Origin: Labilibacter sediminis
Lineage (GTDB): Bacteria > Bacteroidota > Bacteroidia > Bacteroidales > Marinilabiliaceae
DNA length: 64,000 bases
Direction: 5' to 3'
Assembly (NCBI RefSeq): GCF_005877885.1
Contig: NZ_VCHY01000013.1
Location: 62,001-126,000, forward strand
In this document: in pieces, positions 17,567 to 27,400 of the stretch
Layout of the letters: each line of letters opens with the position of its first letter
How positions within the stretch are numbered: the stretch's first letter is position 1
Position numbers and translations under genes: made by a program
Notes under the pieces: model-generated
Seen by the model: the letters and a program-made list of their open reading frames with translations, nothing else
The model's database searches: none
Told to the model about the DNA's origin: nothing

Positions 17567-19138
17567 TTAGCTATAATCAGTTTTAAGGTATTCCAGGCTA
17601 TAATCTTCGTGAGCCGGTTCGGGTAGTTTTAAATCGGTGCTTAAAATATCATCGGCAAAAGCTGATTTGTAATTGAATTTGACATTGTGAAGCTCGTTAT
17701 CTTCATCCAGTATTTTAAAGCTTCCCTTTTCTATCCATACCCTGATAAACCTGTCATCGCTCTGTAAAAACACCACCCTGCTTGCGGCCAGCTCTTTATA
17801 ATGCTGTGCCATGGCTGCTGTTATTGGCCCTGTTTCTGCGGTAAAAGTATCCTCTATTTCAGGATCATCAGAGGACAAGTCACCAATATAAGAGCTGTAG
17901 CCAGGCGTTAGAATGGTTCGTTTACCCTCCTTGCTGACTTTAAGCGTATTGCTCTGAACCTGAGTAATTACGGTGTCAAAAACACCCAGCCTGTTCTGAA
18001 ACAGAAAGGCACGGTTATGCTCTTTTTTAGGCAGATAAATAAAAGTGATGGGATTGGCTATGGTAGCATCAGCACTATTAATGAGCGATACAGACACGTA
18101 CACCAGTTGTTGTAGACTGGTGATGTTGGCCAGCATTTGGGTAAATGGAATAAGCATGGTTTCATCCTGCTTTAATGTGATGGCCTCACTAATAAATTCA
18201 GGAGCTAATGCAGCATCCTTGCTGTTGATGTCCATTTTAACACGTACTGCAGTATCGGCACTAAAAGGCGATAAGTAATACAGGTAGTGTTTAGCCGAAT
18301 GATTGGTGTATACCTGTGAGGGCATATTGGTCAGGAATTTCTTTTCGCTGTTTATCCAGGTACGTAAATTAAAATTAGGGTGACTGGCATGATTCACCTT
18401 TCCGTTTACACCTTTAAATACACTAGTGGTCAGGGTGCTGATTAGGTTTTGACCGCTCATTTCTTTTATGACCAGATAATAACTCACCACAGGAATTAAT
18501 CCTTTTACCGGGGCTGACAGATCCATATCCGGAAGCTCAAAGAAATTCAGAAAGCGAGGGCGTATGATTCTGCCCAGCTCAATATGTGACAGCTGATCAC
18601 CATCGGGGTCAATACGAAACTCAGGCAGGGCACTAAATGTCCCTGTATCAGACAATTTGTTTGCAAAAACCTGTACTAAAAAGTGATAATTTGAGCGAAA
18701 GGAATTGATAATACCCGATATACTTTCGAAGCTCCAACTATTATCCGGATTCATTACACCGGTGATATCATATTCATCACCCTCTAGTAATGCCACCAAT
18801 GCAATAAAAGTACCCATATACGCACAACTATAATTGCTTTTAATGGGCATATAGTTTGCTATACGTAAGAATACTTCATATTTATCTGCTATAGGAAGTA
18901 AACAGTTAACGCCTGGTGGCAAACTCTGATTTACATTACTGGTAAACAAAAAAACATGATCTTGATCTAAGAAAGTTAAGGTTAACACATCGCCAGAAGA
19001 TGGAGCTGTGGTAATATCTATTATTAATTCAGCTTTCAGGCCCTCAGTTAAGGTATGATCTGTGCCTTTAATCTTAAAAAACAACAGGTTATGCACCAAA
19101 TCAATGGGGTTGGGTGTTTTGTATAATACTAAACTCAT
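17567..19138 (-). CDS. Phage tail structural protein of unknown subtype
   Basis: It encodes 523 residues that are mostly beta-rich, with no signal peptide and no catalytic motif. It overlaps the upstream 19135-19647 gene by 4 bases (ATGA). Its place between neck/lysis genes and fibres points to a tail-tip or upper-baseplate component. Family not recognised. Confidence 0.6.
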   Translation of the reverse strand: MSLVLYKTPNPIDLVHNLLFFKIKGTDHTLTEGLKAELIIDITTAPSSGDVLTLTFLDQDHVFLFTSNVNQSLPPGVNCLLPIADKYEVFLRIANYMPIKSNYSCAYMGTFIALVALLEGDEYDITGVMNPDNSWSFESISGIINSFRSNYHFLVQVFANKLSDTGTFSALPEFRIDPDGDQLSHIELGRIIRPRFLNFFELPDMDLSAPVKGLIPVVSYYLVIKEMSGQNLISTLTTSVFKGVNGKVNHASHPNFNLRTWINSEKKFLTNMPSQVYTNHSAKHYLYYLSPFSADTAVRVKMDINSKDAALAPEFISEAITLKQDETMLIPFTQMLANITSLQQLVYVSVSLINSADATIANPITFIYLPKKEHNRAFLFQNRLGVFDTVITQVQSNTLKVSKEGKRTILTPGYSSYIGDLSSDDPEIEDTFTAETGPITAAMAQHYKELAASRVVFLQSDDRFIRVWIEKGSFKILDEDNELHNVKFNYKSAFADDILSTDLKLPEPAHEDYSLEYLKTDYS

Positions 19139-19647
19139 AGGTCAGTCCATTTATCTGGTTCTGGATCGTTACTACGTATGCTGCTTACCGGAATAGAGTA
19201 CGAAGTGGCATACAAACCACCGGCGGTTATATCTGCTGGTATACCTCTTACCTTGTTTAAATCGAAATGAATAACAGCGTTGTTTCGTCTGTTTCGCTTA
19301 TCATCCTTCATGCGCATAATAAACTCATCACCAATTTCCTCGGTGCGCTCCCATATGGTGTACACATCTTCTTTGGTGCTGGACTGGCTTATTTTATCAA
19401 TGACCAGGAATTCTATATCGCGTACCTTATGCACATTGTCGGACTTGTTATCCTCAAAATGAAAATCGTAATCCTTGACCATGATGCAAGGCGTATGCTT
19501 TATTTGGTTGCGGGCTGCTTTAGCCGGATCGTTGGCCTCATAAAATCGAATAAAGGTCGGATGCGTTTCCGGATCATGATTGATATCGGTATGCAACGAA
19601 GCCAATTCCTCCAGGTAAGAGATAAATTGTGTTAGGGTTGTTTTCAT
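19135..19647 (-). CDS. Phage protein, possible neck or tail-completion component
   Basis: It encodes 170 residues of mixed alpha/beta. The segment FLVIDKISQSSTKEDVYTIWERTEEIGDEFIMRM followed by a basic stretch (KDDKRNRRNN) and a Ser/Pro C-terminus resembles proteins that link head and tail. It overlaps the next gene by 4 bases. Family not recognised. Confidence 0.55.
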   Translation of the reverse strand: MKTTLTQFISYLEELASLHTDINHDPETHPTFIRFYEANDPAKAARNQIKHTPCIMVKDYDFHFEDNKSDNVHKVRDIEFLVIDKISQSSTKEDVYTIWERTEEIGDEFIMRMKDDKRNRRNNAVIHFDLNKVRGIPADITAGGLYATSYSIPVSSIRSNDPEPDKWTDL

Positions 19648-19700
19648 ACAAATAGTATAAAGTATAAAGGCGTAAGTATTAAGATGATGAGCAGCTTGGG

Positions 19701-20450
19701 TTACTTCTTTTTCTTTCGATTCTCTTTTACTTTTTTGTTCATGTAGCGAAGTACTTCGGTGCAGGGCATATTGAAGTATTTTTCGGCATTGACCAGGTCA
19801 TCACCCACAATACTGTCATACACATCTATCCAGCCATTGCTTTGTTTTTGTGGTTTGCCCGATGCTTCCTTTTGCTGAGGAAATACTTCAGGAAAAGCTT
19901 CCTCTAACCAGGTTCGGATTAAGCCGTAATTCATGGCTATGGCTTCTCGCTGTAGCAGATGAAAGGTTTTAACTCTGGTTGTATCAACCCTACCGTTAAA
20001 CTCTGGTCTTTCACCAGTTTTTGCAGGGCGCACATAAATACAGCTGACCAGGTTCAGCAAATCATCATTTGAATTGCTTTGCTGGTAATCGGCATAAAAG
20101 GTATCTATGTACATAAACTCACCAAAAGTAACATCATTCAAGCCGTCCTCAGGCGGTTTTAAGCCGGATATATCCTGAATAACAAAACGATTAAAGGGTG
20201 CTTTATTTTGGATAAATTCAAGTAATTGCCCCAAAGTATAGCGCTGATATAAATCGAGATTTTCAACTGTTTTATGAGGCAAATCAAGCATCTCCACCAG
20301 TATATCATCTTCGGATATATCGCCTTTCATAACACGCACCAAAGCAATAAACTGAGAGGGCGTAAGCTCCTCCCAGCATTCAGGATGAGTGGTATGAATG
20401 ATTTTATCTTTACGATAACGACGTACTATATTTAAGGTAATCTCCTTCAT
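19701..20450 (-). CDS. Phage protein of unknown function, lysis/tail region
   Basis: I start at Met 20450 (MKEITLNIVRRYRKDK, 249 residues) because the longer frame would overlap the small membrane protein upstream. The product is helical and ends in a strongly basic tail (NKKVKENRKKKK). LTPSQFIALVRVMKG and YQRYTLGQLLEFI look like a helical bundle, possibly a tail-assembly chaperone-type protein. The basis is position only. Confidence 0.55.
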   Translation of the reverse strand: MKEITLNIVRRYRKDKIIHTTHPECWEELTPSQFIALVRVMKGDISEDDILVEMLDLPHKTVENLDLYQRYTLGQLLEFIQNKAPFNRFVIQDISGLKPPEDGLNDVTFGEFMYIDTFYADYQQSNSNDDLLNLVSCIYVRPAKTGERPEFNGRVDTTRVKTFHLLQREAIAMNYGLIRTWLEEAFPEVFPQQKEASGKPQKQSNGWIDVYDSIVGDDLVNAEKYFNMPCTEVLRYMNKKVKENRKKKK

Positions 20451-20464
20451 ATATTTATTCAATA

Positions 20465-20683
20465 TCAAAATTGATACCACTTTTTTTTGGTTTGTTCCTG
20501 GTCGTTGCCTTCGATGTTGACATTTACATTGCCATCTTTCTTGACTTTACCATCTACAGAAACACTGATTTGGTTGCCGGTGTTGGCCTCGTTTTTGGCG
20601 AACTTATAACCTCCTACCAAGCCTATACCCACCCCGATAAAGAGGAAGGTTAGGCACATGAATATTTTTCCTTTTAGTGTCAT
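20465..20683 (-). CDS. Small single-span membrane protein in the lysis cassette
   Basis: It encodes 72 residues. Residues 4-27 (KGKIFMCLTFLFIGVGIGLVGGYK) form one membrane segment with a Gly-rich face. The C-terminal 45 residues are polar and extracytoplasmic or periplasmic. It starts 2 bases after the CHAP gene. A spanin- or antiholin-like role is plausible from size and place only. Confidence 0.6.
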   Translation of the reverse strand: MTLKGKIFMCLTFLFIGVGIGLVGGYKFAKNEANTGNQISVSVDGKVKKDGNVNVNIEGNDQEQTKKKWYQF

Positions 20684-20685
20684 GG

Positions 20686-21507
20686 TTACGTTGTTTTTAT
20701 GTAGCGTGAAACAGCGTGCGTTTTGCGAGGATCCCTTTTCTTGATATACACCCCGTCGCCTGTCCTGCTGCCAGACGAATTGGTGTTACCTTCTATGGTG
20801 ATAAAGTATCCCGATTTATCGGTTTTAATGTAAAAACCTACATGACCCACACGTTTTAGTCTGGAGTAATAAAAGGTGACTACATCGCCACACAATAGTT
20901 TTTGAACCCTCTGTTTATAGGCTGTTTTACTGTACCATATCACATCTTTATCACGGGCAAAATTAGGCGACCATGCACTATTGGGATTATCAATATTTAC
21001 ATTGGATAGATTCCAACTGACAAATGCTGCGCACCAGGGCACCGGATAATCAAAACCTACCGACTGCAGATACTTATCAATCTCCGGAGAGCTGTTGGTA
21101 GTAATTTCTCTTACATCGAGCTGTTCGGTCAGGTTCTGTAAAAGCTCGTGCCGTATGCTATCCTGAGCCTTTGCGGTGATGGATCCGGCCAATACAAAAA
21201 CCAGGAATATTGTCGTTGCCAGAATGTACTTTAGGTTCTTCTCGAGTAAAGGAAACTTATCGTAGAAATCATCCCGAAGAAACTTGAATACATTGGGAAA
21301 GATAACACGAACGCCAACCCATGCCATGGCCAGCACCACAATAAAACGAACGATACCATAAGCTACGGTTTCGAGCTGCGAAACCACATCAAATAAGGCA
21401 CTGGAAGGAAAATACTTTCCCAACACCCAGTTCAGGCAGAAAAAGCCGATAATCAGCAGGGAAATGGATATCATTTCCTCTTTAAAGGTTTTAATAAACT
21501 TCAACAT
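20686..21507 (-). CDS. Membrane (holin-like) plus CHAP endolysin fusion
   Basis: It encodes 273 residues. Three hydrophobic segments lie at about 12-32, 48-70 and 93-113. The third ends in ITAKAQDS, like a signal-peptidase site. Residues 135-273 are a CHAP amidase/endopeptidase domain with Cys159 (PWCAAFVSW), His222 (VGHVGFY) and the third polar position at Glu239/Asn241 (EGNTN). CHAP domains cut peptidoglycan. The fusion would tether or export a lysin through the inner membrane. It lies in a tight cassette with a small holin-like gene upstream (2 bases) and a one-span protein downstream (2 bases). Confidence 0.85.
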   Translation of the reverse strand: MLKFIKTFKEEMISISLLIIGFFCLNWVLGKYFPSSALFDVVSQLETVAYGIVRFIVVLAMAWVGVRVIFPNVFKFLRDDFYDKFPLLEKNLKYILATTIFLVFVLAGSITAKAQDSIRHELLQNLTEQLDVREITTNSSPEIDKYLQSVGFDYPVPWCAAFVSWNLSNVNIDNPNSAWSPNFARDKDVIWYSKTAYKQRVQKLLCGDVVTFYYSRLKRVGHVGFYIKTDKSGYFITIEGNTNSSGSRTGDGVYIKKRDPRKTHAVSRYIKTT

Positions 21508-21509
21508 AT

Positions 21510-21746
21510 CTATTTGTTTTTAAATTGGTTTAACTGTGCTTTGGTCAGAGCCATTTCGAGCTTGGCCTGTTTGCGTTTTAAGCGGAAACTCATAATACCA
21601 AGTACCACTCCAATAACTGCAGCAGTAACCGAAATAAAAGGAGCCAGCTTTACTGCCCAGGCGAATATGCCAACTCCTCCTCCACCTACAGGAGCTAAGA
21701 CTTCTATCTTAGTCAGCAATAAGAATTTGAATAGTTGATCTCTCAT
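21510..21746 (-). CDS. Putative holin
   Basis: I start at Met 21746 (78 residues); the longer frame from 21797 would overlap the end of the upstream gene. A hydrophobic stretch near the N-terminus (about LFKFLLLTKIEVLAPV) is followed by a strong segment (WAVKLAPFISVTAAVIGVVLGIMSF) and a basic C-terminus (RLKRKQAKLEMALTKAQLNQFKNK). Size, topology and place before an endolysin fit a holin. Confidence 0.65.
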   Translation of the reverse strand: MRDQLFKFLLLTKIEVLAPVGGGGVGIFAWAVKLAPFISVTAAVIGVVLGIMSFRLKRKQAKLEMALTKAQLNQFKNK

Positions 21747-21771
21747 GCGTTTATAATTTGGATCGCACCAC

Positions 21772-22740
21772 TTATGCGAAAAAGGTTTTCTTGCCACTGT
21801 TGTTGCGGTGGAAAGGGTTTGTATTGTCTAAATCTGTTTGTGTAAAATCAGTGTATTTACTGGCGTTGGTCTTCAGGTAATCGAGTAATATTTCTTTGTA
21901 CCTGGCACCGTTTACTTTGGCCTTCTCGAGTAACGAGAACATTTGAACATCACTGGCCTGTGTGGTTTGCACATGACTGATCATTCCGGCTATCTGCGTT
22001 TCAAATAATAAGCCTTTATCGGTGACCTGCATACCTAATTCATCCATACCACCGGCTACAGCAAGAAAAGCCAAAGGCTTGCGGATATATGGCACCAAAG
22101 CCATTAAATCAGGATCCTGATCAGCTTCCTTTTTCATCTCTGCCAATACCTTATCAAATAGCACAGAGCCCAAAAGTGGTTTTATCTGAAAATCAATGAC
22201 CTGATCAAAGAACCTGGCTATCTGCAGAAACACCAAACGACTGTTACCAATACCATAAATCTTATTAAAAACCATGGTAGTCGGGAAAAAGCTGCCCTTG
22301 ATATCTAAATAGAATTCAGAGGTTTTGAACTTTGCGTACTTGCTTAAATTCACTTGCAGAAACTCCAACAGCAAATCAATACCGTTGTAGCCTTCGTTTT
22401 TAAAAACGCTCTTCAGGTTATCTTCCTGGTAACGATACAAACCGTTTTCTTTGCCTAAACGCTCAAAGCCGCTTTCATCAAAAGTCACATTAAGCATATC
22501 AAAGCCTTTAAACATGCACAGGTTAACCAGTGAATAGCGTACTTTTTTGAGCAAGGCTTTCTGATCATCTGTACCGGTATCATCGGCCACAGCATCCAGC
22601 TCAGCATATAACTCCTGACCCAATACCGGAATAATGATTTGCGTTTCTGCAGCTGCGATATATGGTTCAAACGTTTCGAACTCCACACGTGCATTCACGG
22701 GTATTATTTTGCGTATTTGTGCTGTGTTTCTGACTAACAT
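21772..22740 (-). CDS. DUF6712-like phage protein (head/neck region)
   Basis: It encodes 322 mostly helical residues. The N-terminus (RNTAQIRKIIPVNARVEFETFEPYIAAAETQIIIPVLGQELYAEL) is characteristic of a family found next to portal genes in Bacteroidota phages. Its start codon shares one base with the portal stop (TAATG), so it is translationally coupled. A head-completion or connector role is inferred from place. Confidence 0.7.
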   Translation of the reverse strand: MLVRNTAQIRKIIPVNARVEFETFEPYIAAAETQIIIPVLGQELYAELDAVADDTGTDDQKALLKKVRYSLVNLCMFKGFDMLNVTFDESGFERLGKENGLYRYQEDNLKSVFKNEGYNGIDLLLEFLQVNLSKYAKFKTSEFYLDIKGSFFPTTMVFNKIYGIGNSRLVFLQIARFFDQVIDFQIKPLLGSVLFDKVLAEMKKEADQDPDLMALVPYIRKPLAFLAVAGGMDELGMQVTDKGLLFETQIAGMISHVQTTQASDVQMFSLLEKAKVNGARYKEILLDYLKTNASKYTDFTQTDLDNTNPFHRNNSGKKTFFA

Positions 22741-24092
22741 TAGCTGAGTGTTTTAGTGGTACCGGCTCCGGTGTCCAAGGTGGTTAAAAGGGTGTTTCTA
22801 AAGCGCAGCTGTACATTGGTCCATCCATTGTACTGCAGAATCATTTCAAGTGGATCCAATAGCGTTTGACGATCGAGCCAGGCTAAAGCCACATTGACCA
22901 AGAACGCTTCTCGTATGTTTGATCCTCCCTGATTACCTGCGTATGTTCCTCCCGGCATTCCTGCGCCAAACACATTGGGGTTAATCATCAGCGCAAAGCA
23001 AATCTCAGAGTTAGCTGCAGCTGATGTAATCAATTGATCGTTGGCCTTGGTTTTATCATCCAAAGCAGTGATAATCCATTGCTCTTCGACCTTTCCGTTG
23101 GGATTCATCTCAAACATAGAGAACAGCGCTTTATTGGCATTCTCTGTGCCTGTTAAGCTCTCCTCAATGGTGTCCATCTCCTTTTGAATAGCATCCTTGC
23201 GCTCTTTAACGCTCTTGAAATCCTTTTCGGGATATTTCTTTTCCCAATAGGCATAAGGTATTTGAACATGCCATTTAAGGGTTATCTGGTTCTCGTACAT
23301 CTTTATCAGGAAACTCGGAACCTTGTTGGCTATATCTATCCATCCGGCCAGCTTGGCACTCCACCAAATAGGCAAAGGATGGTATTCGTTGTTACTCCAT
23401 TCGTCCCTAAGCGGATATATAAAGGTTTGGCCCGATAGTTTATTCAACAGGCGGTAACGCTCTAAATCGGCATAGGGATCGTAATTGTCCAACAATGGGA
23501 CGACGGAGTAATCTTTTCGTTCTGATGGTGAATCAGGCCATTTACCGGAAACAACAACTCCCGGAATGATACCGTTTTTCTTTTCGAGGTACCTGGCGTA
23601 AAGGGCGTTTTTTACATCAATACCCACCAATTGTTTGGCATCGGCACTGGGTATAAGTTCCGGGAAAGCTGATCCAAACTTAAAGTAATCGCGGGCAGCG
23701 TTATGCAAATAACGGCGCACCTTACGATCATTGATAAAGGCGGTTATCTTTTCATCGTTCACCACCTCCAGCTGCTCGTTTCCATCGGCATCGTATCCGG
23801 TAACCCTGCAAGGGAATATGCCCTGACCAATGGTAAAGCGATGGATAAACTTTAAGCCTGTATTTAATACGCCTGTCTTGCCGATTAGCTTTTCAGCCTC
23901 CTGAGGAAAGTTATTGCCACTTCCCCAGGCAACGACTTTATTATTGCCCACCGAAACGGTTTCGTCTAAATCGGGTGATACATGCGTAATGGTTTTGGGA
24001 TCGTAAGCAGGAGCTCCGCTTGTATCGGCCATAAAAGTACGACCGCTGGCCATTAATGGAATACCCTTGTTATTAAAGAGAACTTCAGCCAT
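22740..24092 (-). CDS. Phage portal protein
   Basis: It encodes 450 residues, the usual portal size. Supporting signs are the order (after terminase and cargo, before connector genes), the long helical stretch KSVKERKDAIQKEMDTIEESL, and the C-terminal block SEICFALMINPNVFGAGMPGGTYAGNQ followed by REAFLVNVALAWLDRQTLLDPLEMILQ, which matches the portal pattern of an AMINP-V/LGL turn and a stem helix. The portal forms the dodecameric DNA channel. The gene shares one base with both neighbours (TAATG at 24092 and 22740). Confidence 0.85.
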   Translation of the reverse strand: MAEVLFNNKGIPLMASGRTFMADTSGAPAYDPKTITHVSPDLDETVSVGNNKVVAWGSGNNFPQEAEKLIGKTGVLNTGLKFIHRFTIGQGIFPCRVTGYDADGNEQLEVVNDEKITAFINDRKVRRYLHNAARDYFKFGSAFPELIPSADAKQLVGIDVKNALYARYLEKKNGIIPGVVVSGKWPDSPSERKDYSVVPLLDNYDPYADLERYRLLNKLSGQTFIYPLRDEWSNNEYHPLPIWWSAKLAGWIDIANKVPSFLIKMYENQITLKWHVQIPYAYWEKKYPEKDFKSVKERKDAIQKEMDTIEESLTGTENANKALFSMFEMNPNGKVEEQWIITALDDKTKANDQLITSAAANSEICFALMINPNVFGAGMPGGTYAGNQGGSNIREAFLVNVALAWLDRQTLLDPLEMILQYNGWTNVQLRFRNTLLTTLDTGAGTTKTLS

Positions 24093-24361
24093 TACAAATA
24101 CACTTTTTTGCCGTTGAACTCTACAATTCTATCGATACTAACCGGGGTTGGATGACCGCTATAATTGCCTTTATCATCCACTGCCTGAACGCCACGCAAG
24201 CGGTTGGCACTCATATTTCCTTTTACACCACAGGCAATGGCCATAGGCATAAAAATGAGCTCTCCTTTTGCTTTTGTACGGAACTTAATCGAAAACACCA
24301 CCGGCTTACCGTGGCCATCTTCTTTATAATTGATTGCTTTTAGAACCTCATGTCGTTTCAT
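24092..24361 (-). CDS. Small conserved phage protein upstream of portal
   Basis: It encodes 89 residues. A 24-residue N-terminal piece of a sibling copy survives at 58608-58681, with 22 of 24 residues the same, which proves the protein is conserved among related phages. The function is unknown. It has an extended basic beta-type sequence (FRTKAKGELIFMPMAIACGVKGNMSANRLRG). A terminator-type hairpin with a T7 run ends immediately before its ATG. Confidence 0.7.
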   Translation of the reverse strand: MKRHEVLKAINYKEDGHGKPVVFSIKFRTKAKGELIFMPMAIACGVKGNMSANRLRGVQAVDDKGNYSGHPTPVSIDRIVEFNGKKVYL

Positions 24362-24395
24362 AAAAAAACCTCCATTTGTGTGTTACAAATGAAGG
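24362..24395 (-). terminator. Terminator of the SIR2-Argonaute gene, touching the next start codon
   Basis: On the minus strand: CCTTCATTTGT / ACAAATGGAGG stem (one mismatch, 5-nt loop) followed by seven T and then ATG at 24361. A degenerate copy survives at 58732-58766 in the relic prophage. Confidence 0.75.
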
Positions 24396-24421
24396 TTTTG
24401 TATGTTGGGGGAAAAAGGACA

Positions 24422-24434
24422 CCGGTGCGACCGG
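24422..24434 (+). repeat. TGCGA-loop mini-hairpin 6
   Basis: Stem CCGG / CCGG, loop TGCGA, tail AGCG, preceded by AAAAAGGACA. It lies between the SIR2-Argonaute stop and the portal operon. Confidence 0.6.
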
Positions 24435-24498
24435 AGCGTATAATGAATTATTTAATTATCCATGGTCATATACTATTTTAACGCCTGACTTTAATTTT

Positions 24499-27400
24499 TT
24501 AAATAAATAATCTGTAGTCATAAGTCTTTCCTTCAAATCTAGATAATAATTTACCAATCCGTGCAATTTGATTTGATGAATCAATTGTTGCTGGTAATTT
24601 GGTATATAAATCGAGTGAATTCCAGTTCATTTTTGTTAAACCTAAAATTTCAGTTGCAATAATATTTATGTCTGAATCTCCATGATGTTTAGTCACTTTT
24701 AATGGAGCAGGAATACTTCTTCCACCGAGATAATATTTATGATTAGGATTCTTTATTGATGGAACAATTCCATGAGTCCAGAGCAAAGCTGTCATATTAT
24801 TCGTAACAATGCAAGTTCCTCTCGAAATCGGAAAACCATCAATTTGAATTTTATTCTCGTAAATCTTTGTAGCAACAAACCTTGCATCAGGTTCATAGTT
24901 TATTTCTATCAGGTCAATTTTTTTAATTCCTGCCATTTTTAGACTTTCTGTAATACCCTTTATTTCTTCAGACCTGAACTCTGTTCTTTTATGTATTACT
25001 ACTCTTTTGGGAAGTTTATCCATTGAGTTATAAAAAAGCTCTCTGATTGACACTCCAAATTGAAAAGCATCATCATAGGATAAAAATGGATTAGCTTGCT
25101 GGTCAAGATAAAAGTTGTCAACTTTTGAAAGTTTATATTTTAATCCTTGTCCTTCTGAATTATAAATATGACTACACCCAATTACAATATCCGTTTGGTT
25201 TGCATTACGATTTATACTATATCCAATACCTGCATAAGCCGTATCTTTTTCAGTATTATTAAGAATCCATGGTGTTCTCAAAGACTTTACATAAAACGAA
25301 AGTGATAACCACCAAAAAATTTGACATTTTAAGCCATCTGTTAATGTGTCTTCTCTTATTAGTTGTGTCGAAATTCCTTTTGATGCAGAATATGCTTTAA
25401 TATAATCATGCAAATCAAAAGATTCTCCTTCTATATCATATGATTCATAGGCTTGCCATTCATCTGGAATGAAAATTACAATTGTATGTTGGCTTTGGCT
25501 ATTTGAAAGATGGTCAATTTTAGATGTGATTAATCTGGCAAGTTTAATTGCTATTTCTTTAATATTACCATCATTATGGTCAATATCAATGTCAATCCAT
25601 TTAAATGAATCTTCTGGGAGGGGAATGTTAATCGGAATATTATAGGCTGCAGCAAAACCTGGATAATCCATTAAATAATCAGTATTCACCTTTGAGACAT
25701 GTTTCTGGTGCAAAGAATTAAGAAAACTATAAAAACTATTCGAATATTTTTGACCACAAATAACCCCAAGGCTTATCTCATTTGAGTAGAGTGAACCATT
25801 CAAAGGAAAATCAAATGGCCTATGATTTATTAGAGCCCTCATTGGATGGAAATCCTTTGTTGGTTTATGCGAATTACTATTCGTGAATATTAACTGTGGT
25901 TCTAAAAATTGTATCCCTTTGTGTTGGGTAAAGTTTTTGTTGTATTTGGCAGGATGATATGCACGAAATTTCGTATCCAAAACCATAATCTCTGCAAATG
26001 CAGTGTTTTGTGAGATAGAAAATTCAAAACCGGTACCTGTGTTATTGGGATATTCAAAAATTAATCTACCATTCTTAAAAAGAAGATTTTTCCAGTTTTC
26101 TAGTAATTCATCATATTGCTTGTTTAATAATTTTTCAAGAGATACTTTACTCAATTTTTGCTTAATTTCTTTTGATATTTCTCGTTCACTAGATAGATGC
26201 ACTGTAGGTTTGAATGTTAAAAAAGCATATTTATTCCTATAATCAAAAAATAGGGATAGATAAATAGCTTTATGTACCTGAACAGACTGTTCGTTTTGAA
26301 CTACAGTATTATTATTACGAGCGAGCCATATTTTGTCTTTACCATTAGATTCAATAACGCTATTATTGGATAACGTTTTTACAATAGCTTGTAACATAAG
26401 AGATTTGAAATTTGTAACATTCTCAACATCCTTTTTAGATATGGGAACGCGCAAAATTTGACCTTTAAGGCCATTCTTAAAGACATTGTTTATTGAAGAT
26501 AAAGTGCCTAATGCAAAGACTTTACGTTTGAATGGCACAGCACAAATTTCTTTATCTTTTGTTAATTCTCTTAAAGTTGACCAAGGTTTTTCTCCTTTAT
26601 AATCATATTCAAATTGAAATACTTCTTTAGGGAATACGACTGGATGCAAATTGCTTTTTATGTACTTGTCTGTTCTTGTTATATCATGAGAGAAATTTGT
26701 TGTCTCAAGTTCTTCTATCTGAGAACTTGAGAGTATCTCAGCAATTTTATCCAAAGAAGATTTTTCATTTTCAAAACATGCTTTACCTAAATGTAATAAT
26801 GTCTTATCAAATCCATCTGTTGGAATAAAAAATGCTTCTCTACCATTATTCCGAGCAGTTTCAATAAGCAGTTTTACTTCATCTGTTATTTTATGACCAT
26901 AGCCACACCAATATAATCGACCTGAGCCCTTTTGACTGTATGCTTGGGTAAGTGCTTTCATTAATGATTTATCTCTACCACTATATCCAATCACAATAAG
27001 GTTCTTATCATTGTGATACCTTGATAACGATTGTATAAAAACATCGTTCTGTGTATCTAACTCTTTTGTAGTGTTTTTTAATGTGCTGTATTTATAGTCT
27101 CCATGAAGAGAAATTGACAAGACTTCTTTTCGGCTTTGATTTCTATAAATTCGATCAACACTATCCAAAGTTATTTCGATTGGAGTAATATTTGCTTTAT
27201 GAGCCGATTTTATAACTAAACCATCAAAGTTAGTTGTCCATACGGACTTAATAATCTCTTTTTCAATCAATAAACACAGTAACTTATAGCCAACATATGG
27301 TTCTACACCTTCAACAAGTGATTGAAAGTATTTTCTTCGATCATCTGCTATTGGGTATGCTTTTTCTGCAAAGAAAGTGTATTCCTCTTCTGAATTTTGT

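Noticed and set aside
15357-19138. Diversity-generating retroelement acting on the fibre genes
   Set aside because: No reverse transcriptase and no template/variable repeat pair were found anywhere in the prophage.
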